A stretch of 64,000 nucleotides of DNA from Thermoanaerobacterales bacterium (GCA_012840135.1 DUMA01000005.1:62001-126000); one strand, 5' to 3'; shown: positions 35,105 to 43,724, counted from the stretch's first letter. The notes: generated by a model not told the origin, from the letters alone. Program-made: numbers and translations.

Positions 35105-35845
35105 ATGGTTTCAACATTGACTCTCTATGGAATTTCATTTATAGGAGGGCTTCTGTCTTTTTTCTCTCCATGCATCATTCCCATGGTGACGGTGTATTTC
35201 TCACTGATAACCGGAATGAGCATAAAAGAGCTAAAATCGGCTCTTCCGGCAGAATTAAAAAGGAGAGCTTTTATCAATACCCTCTTTTTTGTGCTGGCTT
35301 TTACCATAGTATTTACACTGGCAGGCGGTATGTCAGGCAAAATAGCGGGCTTTTTTAAAGGAAATATAGGTATACTCAATATCATCGGCGGTATTTTTAT
35401 ATCTCTGGTTGGCCTGAATATGTTGGGAATACTCAAATTGCCATCACTTCATATGAACATGGACATTCCCGACGGCAAATTGCCGCCAATGGGTTATGCC
35501 CGGTCCTTCTTTTTGGGACTGTTTTTCGCCATTGCATGTTCCCATTGCATAGGTCCAACACTTTATTCATTCCTGCTCATTGCGGGGACCCTTTCGGCGG
35601 CAAAACAGGGAATGATGCTGATGTTCATATTTTCACTGGGCCTTGCGATACCGTATTTGATCCTTTCGGTGGCCTTCGGCAAATATTATGATAGGTTAAA
35701 GTCATTGATGAGTCGGGGAACTCCTCAAAAGGTGCTGGGTGCAATCATGATTATTTTCGGGATAATGATTCTGACCGGAAATTTCACAAAAATAACCGGG
35801 TTGTTGTCCAGAATTTTACCATATAAATTACCCTTTGGGATGTAA
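35105..35845 (+). CDS. ccdA: CcdA-family transmembrane thiol-disulfide carrier
   Basis: 246 residues with six membrane helices. The two redox cysteines lie in FFSPCIIPMVTVY near residue 23 and ACSHCIGPTLYSF near 148. CcdA takes reducing power from cytoplasmic thioredoxin to extracytoplasmic thiol proteins. Here it follows copper-regulated genes, which suggests that it keeps a metal-binding Cys protein reduced; no thioredoxin-like partner is adjacent. Confidence 0.88.
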   Translation: MVSTLTLYGISFIGGLLSFFSPCIIPMVTVYFSLITGMSIKELKSALPAELKRRAFINTLFFVLAFTIVFTLAGGMSGKIAGFFKGNIGILNIIGGIFISLVGLNMLGILKLPSLHMNMDIPDGKLPPMGYARSFFLGLFFAIACSHCIGPTLYSFLLIAGTLSAAKQGMMLMFIFSLGLAIPYLILSVAFGKYYDRLKSLMSRGTPQKVLGAIMIIFGIMILTGNFTKITGLLSRILPYKLPFGM

Positions 35846-35882
35846 GAAATAATGCTCCAGATTTACAGGAAAGGAGATATGA

Positions 35883-38159
35883 ATTATTTTAACTGATATA
35901 AAAGACAAAAACCTGAAAAATACAGAAACCAAAATCCTCTTATTTATTGTTTTCACACTGTCAGGATTTTTATTTTCCCTGGAATTTATAATGACACGAA
36001 TTTTCTCATATCTTGCGTGGTACCATTATGCTTTTATCATAATATCCACTGCCATCCTGGGCCTAGGTCTGGGCGGTATATGGGTCCAAAGACAAATAGC
36101 TGAAAACAAAAATGATATAGATGCCATTTCTGTTACCGATTTATTGTGGGTTTTATTGCTATCTTATATTGCGATATCTCTGACACTCTACATTAATCTG
36201 TTTAACTTTTTCCCCATACTATATATGTTTATAGGTATAATTCCATTTACCATCGGCGGTGCAATAATATCCATAATCTTTACAAAAATGGTGCGTTACG
36301 TGAATGTACTATATTTTGCAGACTTATTGGGCACAGGCATCTTTGCGCTGGCATCATTCTATATTTTGAATAACTATGGAATGATGGTCTCTTTATTATT
36401 TCTCTTTGCTGTTTTATTAATAATCCTCGGTCTTGATTCATTTATTTCTAAAAATGTGTCGGTATCTTTGATAGTCATTGTATTATTGCTAATATCCATT
36501 GTGGTATCTACCCGGGATTTATCCGGCATGGAAAAGAATTTTGGCTATCCATTAACCAGCCAAAAACTCAAGGTTTATGATATATCTGATGATGGCAAAA
36601 CAAAAATAGAATATACCAAATGGGATGCTTTTTCCAGGACGGATGTCATTGATTATGGTAACGAAAAGGAAAAAACGATTTTTATAGATAGCAGTTCTGC
36701 AGCCTTTATGTACCGGTTTAACGGAGATCTAAAATTAGTTTCCGGTTTAAAAAACTCTGTTGGTTTTTTACCTTATATATTGCAAAAAAATCCTAAAACT
36801 TTAGTAATAGGACCGGGTGGAGGTAGAGATATACTGCTGGCACTTCTTGCCGGCAGCAAAGATATTACTGCGGTGGAGATAAATAAAAGCAGTGTAGATG
36901 CGGTAGAAAAAAATTCCTCCTTCACGGGTGACCTGTATAATCTCCCCCAGGTAAAAACACACATTCAGGATGGAAGAAACTTTATTGAAAGGACAAAAGA
37001 AAAATATGACACCGTTTTTTTGTCTCTAGTCATGACACAGACCGCAAGTTCCGGCAGTTTAGCTTTGAACGAAAACTACATTTATACCCAAGAGGCGATT
37101 TCAAAATATCTTGAACACTTGACAGATAACGGACAACTGGTATTTGCAGCCCATGATGAAGAAGATACGAGAAGAATAATCACGACCGTATTGAGCGTTC
37201 TTAAAAAGAAGGGGATTCCTTACCGGGATGCTTTACATCAGATAGCTATAGTAGCCGATAAAATTGAACAGACCCATAATCATGACCCAAAGCATTTACA
37301 TTTTCCCGTTATAATCATACGCAATCAACCTTTTATTCAAACTCAGAGTATCCAGTTGATCAAAACTGTTCTACAAAACAACATGGAGCCTGTTTTTATT
37401 CCGCATATATTTGAAAATAAAAAATTGCCGCTATCAAAATATAAAGATGTCGATGATATCATAAAAAGTAGTGCTAGCAATGCTATCCCAACGACCGACG
37501 ACCGGCCTTTCTTTTACGATTTTTCTTTTGGCTTGCCGAAAGCCGTTTATCTTGTTTTGTTAGTTGTATTTTTTGCAATATATAAATGGATCGTGCCGAA
37601 CTATAAAAAAATGGATAATCGAGACAAAAGCTTGGTAAATTACTTTTTTGCGATAGGTATCGGCTTTATGGCTCTGGAGATTGCTCTAATACAAAAAAAC
37701 ATCCTTTTCCTGGGCCACCCGTCATTATCTTTTCTTGCCACGGTTATCCTATTGCTGGTGGGTTGCAGTATCGGAAGTTTGACCGGCAAAATACTTGAAA
37801 AAGAGATAAAAATATTGCCTTTGGTTCTATCTGGCATTATAGTCCTGGTGACCATCTTATATAAATATGCGTTATTGACATATATTGCTCAAGCTATATA
37901 TGTAAAGATAGTTATCCTAGCCTTGATATTGCTTCCTTTGGGTACTATAATGGGAGTTTTCTTCCCAACAGGTATAAGACAATTAGCAAACACGGATCTG
38001 GTCCCTTTTATGTGGGGAGTAAATGGTGTCGCTTCATTGCTCGGGTCCACTTTGGCTACGGTCATTGCTATGTTTTTCGGTTTTTCATATTCGATGATTT
38101 TTAGTGCTGCCGCGTACTTCTCTTTAACCTTTTTTGTTAAGAAATTTCAAGCAGGATAA
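35883..38159 (+). CDS. Membrane-embedded spermidine-synthase-like protein
   Basis: Seven or more N-terminal membrane helices, a cytoplasmic spermidine-synthase fold (GPGGGRDILLALLAGSKDITAVEIN near residue 300, DGRNFIERTKEKYDTVFLSL), then further helices. The ATG at 35991 cuts the first helix (LFIVFTLSGFLFSLEFIMTR), which is conserved in this family. The frame is open to an ATT at 35883 placed 6 bp after AAGGAG, so I use that as start (758 residues). An ATG at 35878 in another frame stops at once; a one-base indel is the alternative explanation. Substrate unknown. Confidence 0.7.
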   Translation: MILTDIKDKNLKNTETKILLFIVFTLSGFLFSLEFIMTRIFSYLAWYHYAFIIISTAILGLGLGGIWVQRQIAENKNDIDAISVTDLLWVLLLSYIAISLTLYINLFNFFPILYMFIGIIPFTIGGAIISIIFTKMVRYVNVLYFADLLGTGIFALASFYILNNYGMMVSLLFLFAVLLIILGLDSFISKNVSVSLIVIVLLLISIVVSTRDLSGMEKNFGYPLTSQKLKVYDISDDGKTKIEYTKWDAFSRTDVIDYGNEKEKTIFIDSSSAAFMYRFNGDLKLVSGLKNSVGFLPYILQKNPKTLVIGPGGGRDILLALLAGSKDITAVEINKSSVDAVEKNSSFTGDLYNLPQVKTHIQDGRNFIERTKEKYDTVFLSLVMTQTASSGSLALNENYIYTQEAISKYLEHLTDNGQLVFAAHDEEDTRRIITTVLSVLKKKGIPYRDALHQIAIVADKIEQTHNHDPKHLHFPVIIIRNQPFIQTQSIQLIKTVLQNNMEPVFIPHIFENKKLPLSKYKDVDDIIKSSASNAIPTTDDRPFFYDFSFGLPKAVYLVLLVVFFAIYKWIVPNYKKMDNRDKSLVNYFFAIGIGFMALEIALIQKNILFLGHPSLSFLATVILLLVGCSIGSLTGKILEKEIKILPLVLSGIIVLVTILYKYALLTYIAQAIYVKIVILALILLPLGTIMGVFFPTGIRQLANTDLVPFMWGVNGVASLLGSTLATVIAMFFGFSYSMIFSAAAYFSLTFFVKKFQAG

Positions 38160-38244
38160 ACTTATTCCATTGACTTAAACGTATACAGCAATAAAATGAT
38201 TAACTAAAAAATGCTAAGAAGGGGTTTAACCCGGGAGGTGTCCA

Positions 38245-38982
38245 ATGAACATTTTATTCAAACTGGGACCGTTTACGATTTACAAACTGGGATTTTTTGT
38301 GGCACTTGGAATCCTGGCAGGTATGTACCTGGTGTTGAAGGAAGCAAAAAGGAAGAATTTAAATGAGGACGACGTGTTGAACTTTACCACATTCATTATT
38401 ATATCGGGATTTATAGGAGCACGGCTGCTATTTGTCCTCCTCGATTTACCTTTTTATCTTAAAAATCCTGCTATGATACTACATGTAAATGAAGGGGGCC
38501 TATCCTTTCACGGCGCCATACTGGGTGGGTTGATAGCGGCGGTCATTTATACCCGGATGAAGAAAATCAACTTTTTTAAACTGGCGGATATAGTTGCGCC
38601 TTCCATTGCTCTGGCTTACGGCATAGGCCGCATCGGATGCGATATATACGGAAAAGTGACGAATGTTCCGTGGGCTGTAATGGTGGAAGGTGTTCCCAGG
38701 CATCCTGCCCAGCTTTATTCCGCCCTGGCGGGTTATACAATATTCATAATATTATGGAACCGCCGGAAAAAAATCCGCTATGACGGAGAGCTTTTTGTGA
38801 ACTTTGTGGTGCTATATTCTATCTATCGATTTATCATCGAATTTTTCAGAGACAGCGTAATGGCGGGGCCTCTCTCCGTAGCCCAGTGGGCGAGCTTGGG
38901 GCTTGTATTGCTGGGGGTTATATATAATCAGGTGAGGATAAGCAAAGTTCTATATAAGAGCTTACCCCCTAACCATTTATAA
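38245..38982 (+). CDS. lgt: Prolipoprotein diacylglyceryl transferase
   Basis: 245 residues, about seven membrane helices. Lgt motifs: GGLSFHGAILGG near residue 89, the signature around YGIGRIGCDIYG near 128, HPAQLYSALAGY near 153 and YRFIIEFFRD. Lgt attaches diacylglycerol to the lipobox Cys of prolipoproteins. GGGAGGTG precedes the ATG. It is probably an additional copy devoted to this locus, although no lipoprotein is encoded next to it. Confidence 0.85.
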   Translation: MNILFKLGPFTIYKLGFFVALGILAGMYLVLKEAKRKNLNEDDVLNFTTFIIISGFIGARLLFVLLDLPFYLKNPAMILHVNEGGLSFHGAILGGLIAAVIYTRMKKINFFKLADIVAPSIALAYGIGRIGCDIYGKVTNVPWAVMVEGVPRHPAQLYSALAGYTIFIILWNRRKKIRYDGELFVNFVVLYSIYRFIIEFFRDSVMAGPLSVAQWASLGLVLLGVIYNQVRISKVLYKSLPPNHL

Positions 38983-39000
38983 TATATTGAAATAAAAACC

Positions 39001-39179
39001 AGTTCAAGAATCGCAAAAGCTGAAAATAGCAGGAACTACATTATTCTTGTCACCCATAACCACAAATTGGAAAAATAGTGGATAGGCTGATAAGATTAAT
39101 AGCTGGGAAAATGGTTTCACCCGAACCAAATGCATTTAGACTTCAGGATAGTAAGGGTAAAGTAATAAGAATAAAATAG
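39001..39179 (+). pseudogene. Remnant of an ABC transporter ATPase (C-terminal end)
   Basis: Reads SSRIAKAENSRNYIILVTHN up to HKLEK, then a stop; shifting one base gives IVDRLIRLIAGKMVSPEP and a further 17 residues to the stop. IILVTHN is the H-loop region of MacB-type ATPases, and DRLIRLIAGK matches their C-terminus. A single base lost in an A-run explains the break. The stop abuts the -35 of the promoter at 39180. Confidence 0.55.
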
Positions 39180-39230
39180 TTGACAAGATATATAGGAATA
39201 GTATAAAATAAATATACCCATTAGGGGTAT
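39180..39230 (+). promoter_or_regulatory. Promoter with CsoR-type operator 2
   Basis: TTGACA (39180), 16-bp spacer, TATAAA (39202), operator ATACCCATTAGGGGTAT at 39214-39230. The stretch from the spacer to the operator (AGGAATAGTATAAAATA) is identical to promoter 1 at 34 kb. Confidence 0.78.
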
Positions 39231-39256
39231 AAAATCCATGAGGGGGGGTATTTACT

Positions 39257-39559
39257 ATGGATTTAAATATAATATGGATACTTTTAGCTGCAGGCTTTAT
39301 GTTTCTTATGATGAGAGGAGGCGGTTGCTGCGGAGGTCATGGCGGCCATGGAGGACATGGAGGGTATAGCGGAAATGGAGGTCATTCCCATGGAGGATAT
39401 TCTCATGGAAGCTCTCAAAATGACATGGAAACTATAGATTTTGTGACAGACCCTGTATGCGGTATGAAGGTTTCAAAAAAAGATGCGGTTATCAGAACTA
39501 TAGATGGAAAAACCTATTATTTCTGTAGTAAAGACTGCGCTGATTCTTTTAAGGGTTAA
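39257..39559 (+). CDS. Membrane-anchored His/Gly-rich YHS-domain protein
   Basis: 100 residues. One N-terminal membrane helix (IIWILLAAGFMFLMM), a CC pair, a linker with repeated GGHGGH/SHGGYSHG that could bind metal ions, and a C-terminal YHS domain (VTDPVCGMKVSKKDA, TYYFCSKDCADSF). YHS domains are small Cys-rich metal-binding units common in copper and heavy-metal loci. It sits under CsoR operator 2, so a copper-binding or copper-delivery role is likely. Confidence 0.8.
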   Translation: MDLNIIWILLAAGFMFLMMRGGGCCGGHGGHGGHGGYSGNGGHSHGGYSHGSSQNDMETIDFVTDPVCGMKVSKKDAVIRTIDGKTYYFCSKDCADSFKG

Positions 39560-39585
39560 AACCAAAAATTGCAGGAGGCGATATC

Positions 39586-39723
39586 ATGGCTAACTGGTTC
39601 AGTAAATTCCTGGAAAAACTTGCTAAAGCCAATGAGAAAGAGTTTGCCGGCAAAAAGATGGATTGCTGTGAGTTGCACAGGAACCAGGATAAAGACTATA
39701 AACCCAAAGTTGAAAAGCACTAA
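39586..39723 (+). CDS. Small LDCC-type putative metal-binding protein
   Basis: 45 residues (MANWFSKFLEKLAKANEKEF, then GGAG-preceded start confirmed by GCAGGAGGCG). The core KKMDCCELHRNQD contains the CC-x2-H pattern of the small LDCC-motif proteins found beside YHS and copper genes. It lies 26 bp after the YHS gene and is followed by a terminator, so the two form a copper-regulated pair. Confidence 0.7.
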   Translation: MANWFSKFLEKLAKANEKEFAGKKMDCCELHRNQDKDYKPKVEKH

Positions 39724-39739
39724 TGTTTTTAAAAATTTG

Positions 39740-39768
39740 AGTCAGAGAACAAACCTCTGACTTTTTTT
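39740..39768 (+). terminator. Intrinsic terminator after the LDCC gene
   Basis: AGTCAGAG / CTCTGACT 8-bp stem, 7-nt loop, then seven T. Confidence 0.8.
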
Positions 39769-39952
39769 ATGAAACTTAGTTTTATTAACCTCAAATATAA
39801 TCATTTGTCTTTGAGAAAAAAGTTAAGAACTTTATAAACTAATGGTAGGTACATTTATAATTAAAGTTGTCAAAATTAAAAAAGGAAACAGCGATCCTTT
39901 GTGGAATATAATAATATACTAATTATTATATCTTGGAATAGGGAGAGGTAAT

Positions 39953-40834
39953 ATGAAACTAAACAAGGATAATGCGGTTTTAGGATTTATCGGCACAGGA
40001 GTTATGGGCAAGAGCATGGCTTTAAATCTAATGAAGGCAGGTTACAGGGTTCTGGTTTATAACAGAACCAGGTCCAAGGCGGAAGATTTGATAAAACAAG
40101 GCGCCCTATGGAAAGATACGGTAGCTGACGTGGCAAAAGAGGCAAATGTCATTATAACAATGGTAGGGTACCCAAGGGATGTGGAAGAAGTCTACCTGGG
40201 CGAAAAGGGAATTATAAATAATGCAAAACCCGGGTCATATCTGATAGACATGACCACGTCAAGTCCCATGCTTGCAAAAAGGATTTATAATGCGGCCAAA
40301 GATAAAGGCCTATACGCCCTGGATGCACCGGTGTCCGGCGGTGATATCGGCGCCCGGGAAGCCAGGCTTTCCATCATGGTAGGAGGAGATCCGGAGACTT
40401 TTGAAGCGGTAAAACCTGTATTTGATGCCATGGGCAAAAATATAGTGTTACAGGGGGGGCCAGGTGCGGGGCAATATACCAAGATGTGCAACCAAATAGC
40501 CATCGCATCGGGAATGATAGGAGTTTGCGAAGCCATGGCCTATGCCAAAAAGGCAGGCCTTGATCCGACGACGGTATTAAAGAGCATAGAGTCGGGAGCG
40601 GCGGGCAGTTGGTCTTTGAGCAATCTTGCCCCCAGGATGATAAAGGGTGATTTTACTCCGGGATTTTATATAAAACACTTTATAAAGGACATGAAGATTG
40701 CCCTGGAGTCGGCAAAAGAGATGGGGCTTAAGACGCCAGGTCTTGAACTTGCACTTTCTTTATATGAAAAGCTTGCCGCCGAAGGAGAAGAAAATAGCGG
40801 TACCCAGGCACTTTTCAAATTATATGATAGATAA
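39953..40834 (+). CDS. 3-hydroxyisobutyrate dehydrogenase family NAD(P)-dependent reductase
   Basis: 293 residues. Rossmann nucleotide site FIGTGVMGKSMALNLM at residues 12-27, substrate-binding DAPVSGGDIGAREA near 124, and the catalytic lysine in GAGQYTKMCNQIA near 173. The family covers 3-hydroxyisobutyrate dehydrogenase, tartronate semialdehyde reductase and related beta-hydroxyacid enzymes; the substrate is not evident. GGGAGAGG precedes the ATG. Single gene, unrelated to its copper-type neighbours. Confidence 0.88.
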   Translation: MKLNKDNAVLGFIGTGVMGKSMALNLMKAGYRVLVYNRTRSKAEDLIKQGALWKDTVADVAKEANVIITMVGYPRDVEEVYLGEKGIINNAKPGSYLIDMTTSSPMLAKRIYNAAKDKGLYALDAPVSGGDIGAREARLSIMVGGDPETFEAVKPVFDAMGKNIVLQGGPGAGQYTKMCNQIAIASGMIGVCEAMAYAKKAGLDPTTVLKSIESGAAGSWSLSNLAPRMIKGDFTPGFYIKHFIKDMKIALESAKEMGLKTPGLELALSLYEKLAAEGEENSGTQALFKLYDR

Positions 40835-40899
40835 ATTAAAGAGTCAGGTTATTCTTTCACCCCTTTCGCTTATAATTTCACGATCATGTTATAAAAAAA

Positions 40900-40968
40900 C
40901 TTATGAAGAACTTATGAAGAAAAAAATAAAAACTACTTCATAATTTCTTCAAAATCCTCCTGTATAAT
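40900..40968 (+). promoter_or_regulatory. Duplicated stress promoter, copy A (CTTATGAAG repeats)
   Basis: Two direct CTTATGAAG repeats 11 bp apart (40900-40908, 40911-40919), an inverted half CTTCATAAT at 40936, and TATAAT at 40963. An OmpR-type regulator would bind such repeats. Copy B at 43622 has the same spacing within 2 bp. Confidence 0.65.
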
Positions 40969-41004
40969 GCAGGTAGAAATAAAAATCAGGAAGGAGGAGT
41001 CGAA

Positions 41005-41232
41005 ATGATGGGGTTTGGGTTAGGTCATATGTTCGGCGGAGGTCTTCTAGGCATAATATTTTTCGGGCTGATCATATATGCAATTTTTACTCTAATAAAC
41101 GGCACCCGGTTCAATGAAGATCAGTATAACAGGCGAAATGACGCCCTGGAGATTCTTAACGAAAAATATGCCCGGGGAGAAATTTCAGATGAAGAATATG
41201 TGAGAAAGAAAGCAATGCTTTTAAATGCATAG
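41005..41232 (+). CDS. SHOCT-domain small membrane protein 1
   Basis: 75 residues. An N-terminal membrane helix (LLGIIFFGLIIYAIFTLI) and a C-terminal SHOCT motif (ALEILNEKYARGEISDEEYV). SHOCT is a short C-terminal oligomerisation helix pair found in many small membrane proteins. GGAAGGAGGAG precedes the ATG. With the next gene it forms an operon under promoter copy A. Confidence 0.8.
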   Translation: MMGFGLGHMFGGGLLGIIFFGLIIYAIFTLINGTRFNEDQYNRRNDALEILNEKYARGEISDEEYVRKKAMLLNA

Positions 41233-41270
41233 AAAAGCAAAGATATTCCTTACCGAAAAGGAGGTATTTT

Positions 41271-41528
41271 ATGATGTGGGGTTATGGATGCGGTTTTGGC
41301 TTGGGAACCTTTGCGTCAAATGCCTGGCCGTGGGTACTGGGTTCAAACATTTTGGGCTTATTGATTTTTGCAGGCGTGATTTATTTCATTGTAAAACTCA
41401 TCGCCAGAGAAAAGTCCGGCAGCCGGATAAGCTCAAGCAAAGCTCTGGAAATATTAAGGCAAAGGTTTGCTCTTGGCGAGATTTCTGAAGATGAATACAA
41501 CCATAAAAAGAAAATATTAAGTTCTTAA
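41271..41528 (+). CDS. SHOCT-domain small membrane protein 2
   Basis: 85 residues: a Gly/Trp-rich start (MMWGYGCGFGLG), one membrane helix (ILGLLIFAGVIYFIVKLI), and a SHOCT motif (ALEILRQRFALGEISEDEYN). It is paralogous to the preceding protein and to the broken copy at 45.1 kb. A GGAGG site overlaps the start region. A terminator follows. Confidence 0.8.
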   Translation: MMWGYGCGFGLGTFASNAWPWVLGSNILGLLIFAGVIYFIVKLIAREKSGSRISSSKALEILRQRFALGEISEDEYNHKKKILSS

Positions 41529-41547
41529 AAACCTTTAAGCAATGAAT
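41526..41547. repeat. 22-bp repeat, copy 1
   Basis: TAAAAACCTTTAAGCAATGA plus AT is identical to 50140-50161. In both places it leads into the same kind of terminator hairpin, which points to a duplicated gene 3' end. Confidence 0.85.
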
Positions 41548-41553
41548 GTAAAA

Positions 41554-41582
41554 GAAGCGCCACTATTATGGCGCCTCTTTTT
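41554..41582 (+). terminator. Terminator after SHOCT genes
   Basis: GAAGCGCC...GGCGCCTC imperfect stem followed by TTTTT. It belongs to a family of similar hairpins at 43213, 50165 and 50318. Confidence 0.65.
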
Positions 41583-41697
41583 ATAATGCAAGGAAAGCCA
41601 AAATACCCCCTCTGTACAATCATGCAATAATAATTGTTGCCTTATCCGTTATCAAACATTTCAAGCACATGCGTTACCACTTATATCATAGGTAAAA

Positions 41698-42762
41698 TTA
41701 TAAAGCTATGGCATTATCCATTTTTTTCTTTAAAGAATGTCCATACCCTTTACTTATGCTCCGACCTATGGAGAAAATCCTTCTTTTTATGCAGCTGTTG
41801 CACTGTTTTGCATTTTCCCGGATGCATATTTTGTTGGGATATAGTTCATAAAACTCGCGATATCTCACCGGAGACACATTCGGCATTATTACATTGGCTC
41901 CGGCTTGAAGGGCTTTTTCCCTGCCGTCGGCAGGCCTTAAGGTGGCAAGGGCCGTAGTCGCAGGTATGTGAGTATTTTTAGTAACTATCCTTGTCAATGC
42001 GATGACCTTGAGGGTCATCTCCACGGTTCCATTGGGATTTCCTGCCAGAGGGGTGTCCTGATGGCAAATATATGGCCCCACCCCTATCATATCAAGGTCC
42101 AGTTCCTTAAACTTAAGGATATCCTGTGCTAAATCTTCGATGCTTTGGCCGGGGAGTCCTATCATTATACCAGAACCGGTCTGATAACCTATTTGTTTCA
42201 GCCATTTCAGTATGTTCATGCGATTTTCAAAACTGGAATCAGGGTGGAGTTTGGCATAAAGTTCAGGGTTTGAAGTTTCAAATCTCATGAGGTACCTATC
42301 TGCTCCGGCTTCAAAGAATCTTACATAGTCATCATAGGAGCGCTCGCCGATGCTCAATGTAATGGCTAAATCAGCATTGCTCTTTATAAGCTTAATTAGC
42401 TCCACCAGCTTATCCGTGGTGTAATACATATCTTCGCCCGATTGCAGCACCACGGTCTTATAGCCAATATGTGATGCTAGAATTGCAGTATTAAGAATTT
42501 CGTCGATTTCCATGCGATAGCGTTTTATTTTTTTATTGTCTCGACGAATCCCACAATAGTGGCAATTATTCCTGCAGTAATTGGAAAACTCTATCAAGCC
42601 CCTAAGGTGAACTTCGTCTCCTACATATTTTTTTCTTATCTTATCGGCTTTTTTATAGAGAAGTTCCAGCTGTTCGGGATCTTCCAGTGACAGCAAACAG
42701 CAAAGTTCTTCTTTTGCAAGATCCTCTTCGGAGTCTATTTTTTCCCATATGTTGTTTAACAA
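41698..42762 (-). CDS. hydE: [FeFe]-hydrogenase maturase HydE (radical SAM)
   Basis: About 354 residues from the TTG at 42762, which follows CAGGGGG at a proper distance; an ATG at 42795 lacks a ribosome binding site. The radical SAM [4Fe-4S] motif is CRNNCHYCGIRR, and the SAM-binding region includes VLQSGEDMYYT and GIMIGLPGQS. The C-terminal BATS-like region contains NVSPVRYREFYELYP. HydE works with HydF and HydG to build the H-cluster 2Fe unit that HydA needs. HydF and HydG are not in the window. It is a stand-alone minus-strand gene. Confidence 0.88.
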   Translation of the reverse strand: MLNNIWEKIDSEEDLAKEELCCLLSLEDPEQLELLYKKADKIRKKYVGDEVHLRGLIEFSNYCRNNCHYCGIRRDNKKIKRYRMEIDEILNTAILASHIGYKTVVLQSGEDMYYTTDKLVELIKLIKSNADLAITLSIGERSYDDYVRFFEAGADRYLMRFETSNPELYAKLHPDSSFENRMNILKWLKQIGYQTGSGIMIGLPGQSIEDLAQDILKFKELDLDMIGVGPYICHQDTPLAGNPNGTVEMTLKVIALTRIVTKNTHIPATTALATLRPADGREKALQAGANVIMPNVSPVRYREFYELYPNKICIRENAKQCNSCIKRRIFSIGRSISKGYGHSLKKKMDNAIAL

Positions 42763-42893
42763 GTAAATTCCCCCTGATGAAAACCAGTTTTCCATGTAGT
42801 TTTGCTAATATAACTTTAACACAGTTTGGAAAGACGTTCAATATAGATTTTTCCTCAATCTTCAATCCATTTGTCTTTATATTTTTCATGGAC

Positions 42894-42952
42894 TTGACAA
42901 AAAATTAGATTAGTGGTAAATTTAATAACATAAAAATACCCCATAGGGGTAT
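42894..42952 (+). promoter_or_regulatory. Promoter with CsoR-type operator 3
   Basis: TTGACA at 42894, a weak -10 near 42916, and the perfect palindrome ATACCCC-ATA-GGGGTAT at 42936-42952, 25 bp before the YHS gene. Confidence 0.72.
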
Positions 42953-42977
42953 AATAAATATTGAGGGAGGTTTTATC

Positions 42978-43157
42978 ATGGCTAAAGATCCTGTATGTGG
43001 TATGACGGTGGATGAAAAAGATGCATTTGCGACATCTACTTATCACGGCAAGACCTACTATTTCTGCTCAAAAGCATGTCAGATAAGTTTTGACAGGAAC
43101 CCCGAGAAATATTTATACACCGACATGGATATGGACCACAATCATCACAAATGCTAA
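42978..43157 (+). CDS. Small YHS-domain protein, copper-regulated
   Basis: 59 residues, start after GGGAGG. It consists of a YHS domain alone (DPVCGMTVDEKDA, TYYFCSKACQISF) with a C-terminal tail rich in Met, Asp and His (DMDMDHNHHKC), suited to metal binding. It lies between CsoR operator 3 and a terminator, so it is a single-gene copper-responsive unit. No membrane segment, so it should be cytoplasmic. Confidence 0.82.
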   Translation: MAKDPVCGMTVDEKDAFATSTYHGKTYYFCSKACQISFDRNPEKYLYTDMDMDHNHHKC

Positions 43158-43212
43158 GATAAATATCAGCCTTTATATTGATGGAAAGGTAGTAAAACTT
43201 ATAGTAAACCAA

Positions 43213-43242
43213 AGAAGCACCTTATTAGGGTGCTTCTCTTTT
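43213..43242 (+). terminator. Terminator after the YHS gene
   Basis: AGAAGCACC / GGTGCTTCT 9-bp stem followed by CTTTTT. Same family as the hairpins at 41554 and 50165. Confidence 0.75.
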
Positions 43243-43258
43243 TAGTATTAATCTTTTC

Positions 43259-43573
43259 TTAATGGCATGAGGTATTTCCAGATAAAGAATCATTCAAGGA
43301 ATCGGCGCCATTCAAATTCTGGTGCATTTTCCACATTCCTTCACGCCCGATGGATTGCATGTAATCAGCCATGTCTCCATAACCTTTTGCCCTCATGTAG
43401 TCAATCATCTGCTGGAAGTTTTCTTTAGATAAAAAGTTTGGGGGAATCTGTGTACTTTCTCTTTCCGGTATATACTTGTTGTCAATTGGCTGAATACTTT
43501 TGGCATAAGTTAAGCCGGAAAGCACAAGGATGAAAAGAGCTATTAATCCAACAATCAATAATTTTTTATTCAT
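43259..43573 (-). CDS. Small exported Met-rich protein
   Basis: 104 residues. A signal peptide (LLIVGLIALFILVLSGLTYA) is followed by a mature part with FQQMIDYMRAKGYGDMADYM and a C-terminal SGNTSCH. Met and His are frequent. I do not recognise the family. AAAGGGG precedes the start. It is divergent from the PspA operon and its upstream region overlaps promoter copy B, so the two may be co-regulated. Confidence 0.6.
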   Translation of the reverse strand: MNKKLLIVGLIALFILVLSGLTYAKSIQPIDNKYIPERESTQIPPNFLSKENFQQMIDYMRAKGYGDMADYMQSIGREGMWKMHQNLNGADSLNDSLSGNTSCH

Positions 43574-43621
43574 TTTTTAACCCCTTTCGCTTTTAATTTT
43601 ACAATTATATCATATAAAAAA

Positions 43622-43692
43622 CTTATGAAGAGCTTATGAAGAAAAAAAATAAAACACGGCTTCATATTTTCTTCAAAATTTGACTTTATAAT
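43622..43692 (+). promoter_or_regulatory. Duplicated stress promoter, copy B (CTTATGAAG repeats)
   Basis: CTTATGAAG at 43622 and 43633, inverted half CTTCATATT at 43660, TATAAT at 43687. The inverted half lies 27 bp before the -10, exactly as in copy A. It drives the PspA-like operon. Confidence 0.65.
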
Positions 43693-43724
43693 TTTAATTA
43701 GAAAATACAAAGGAGGGATATGCT

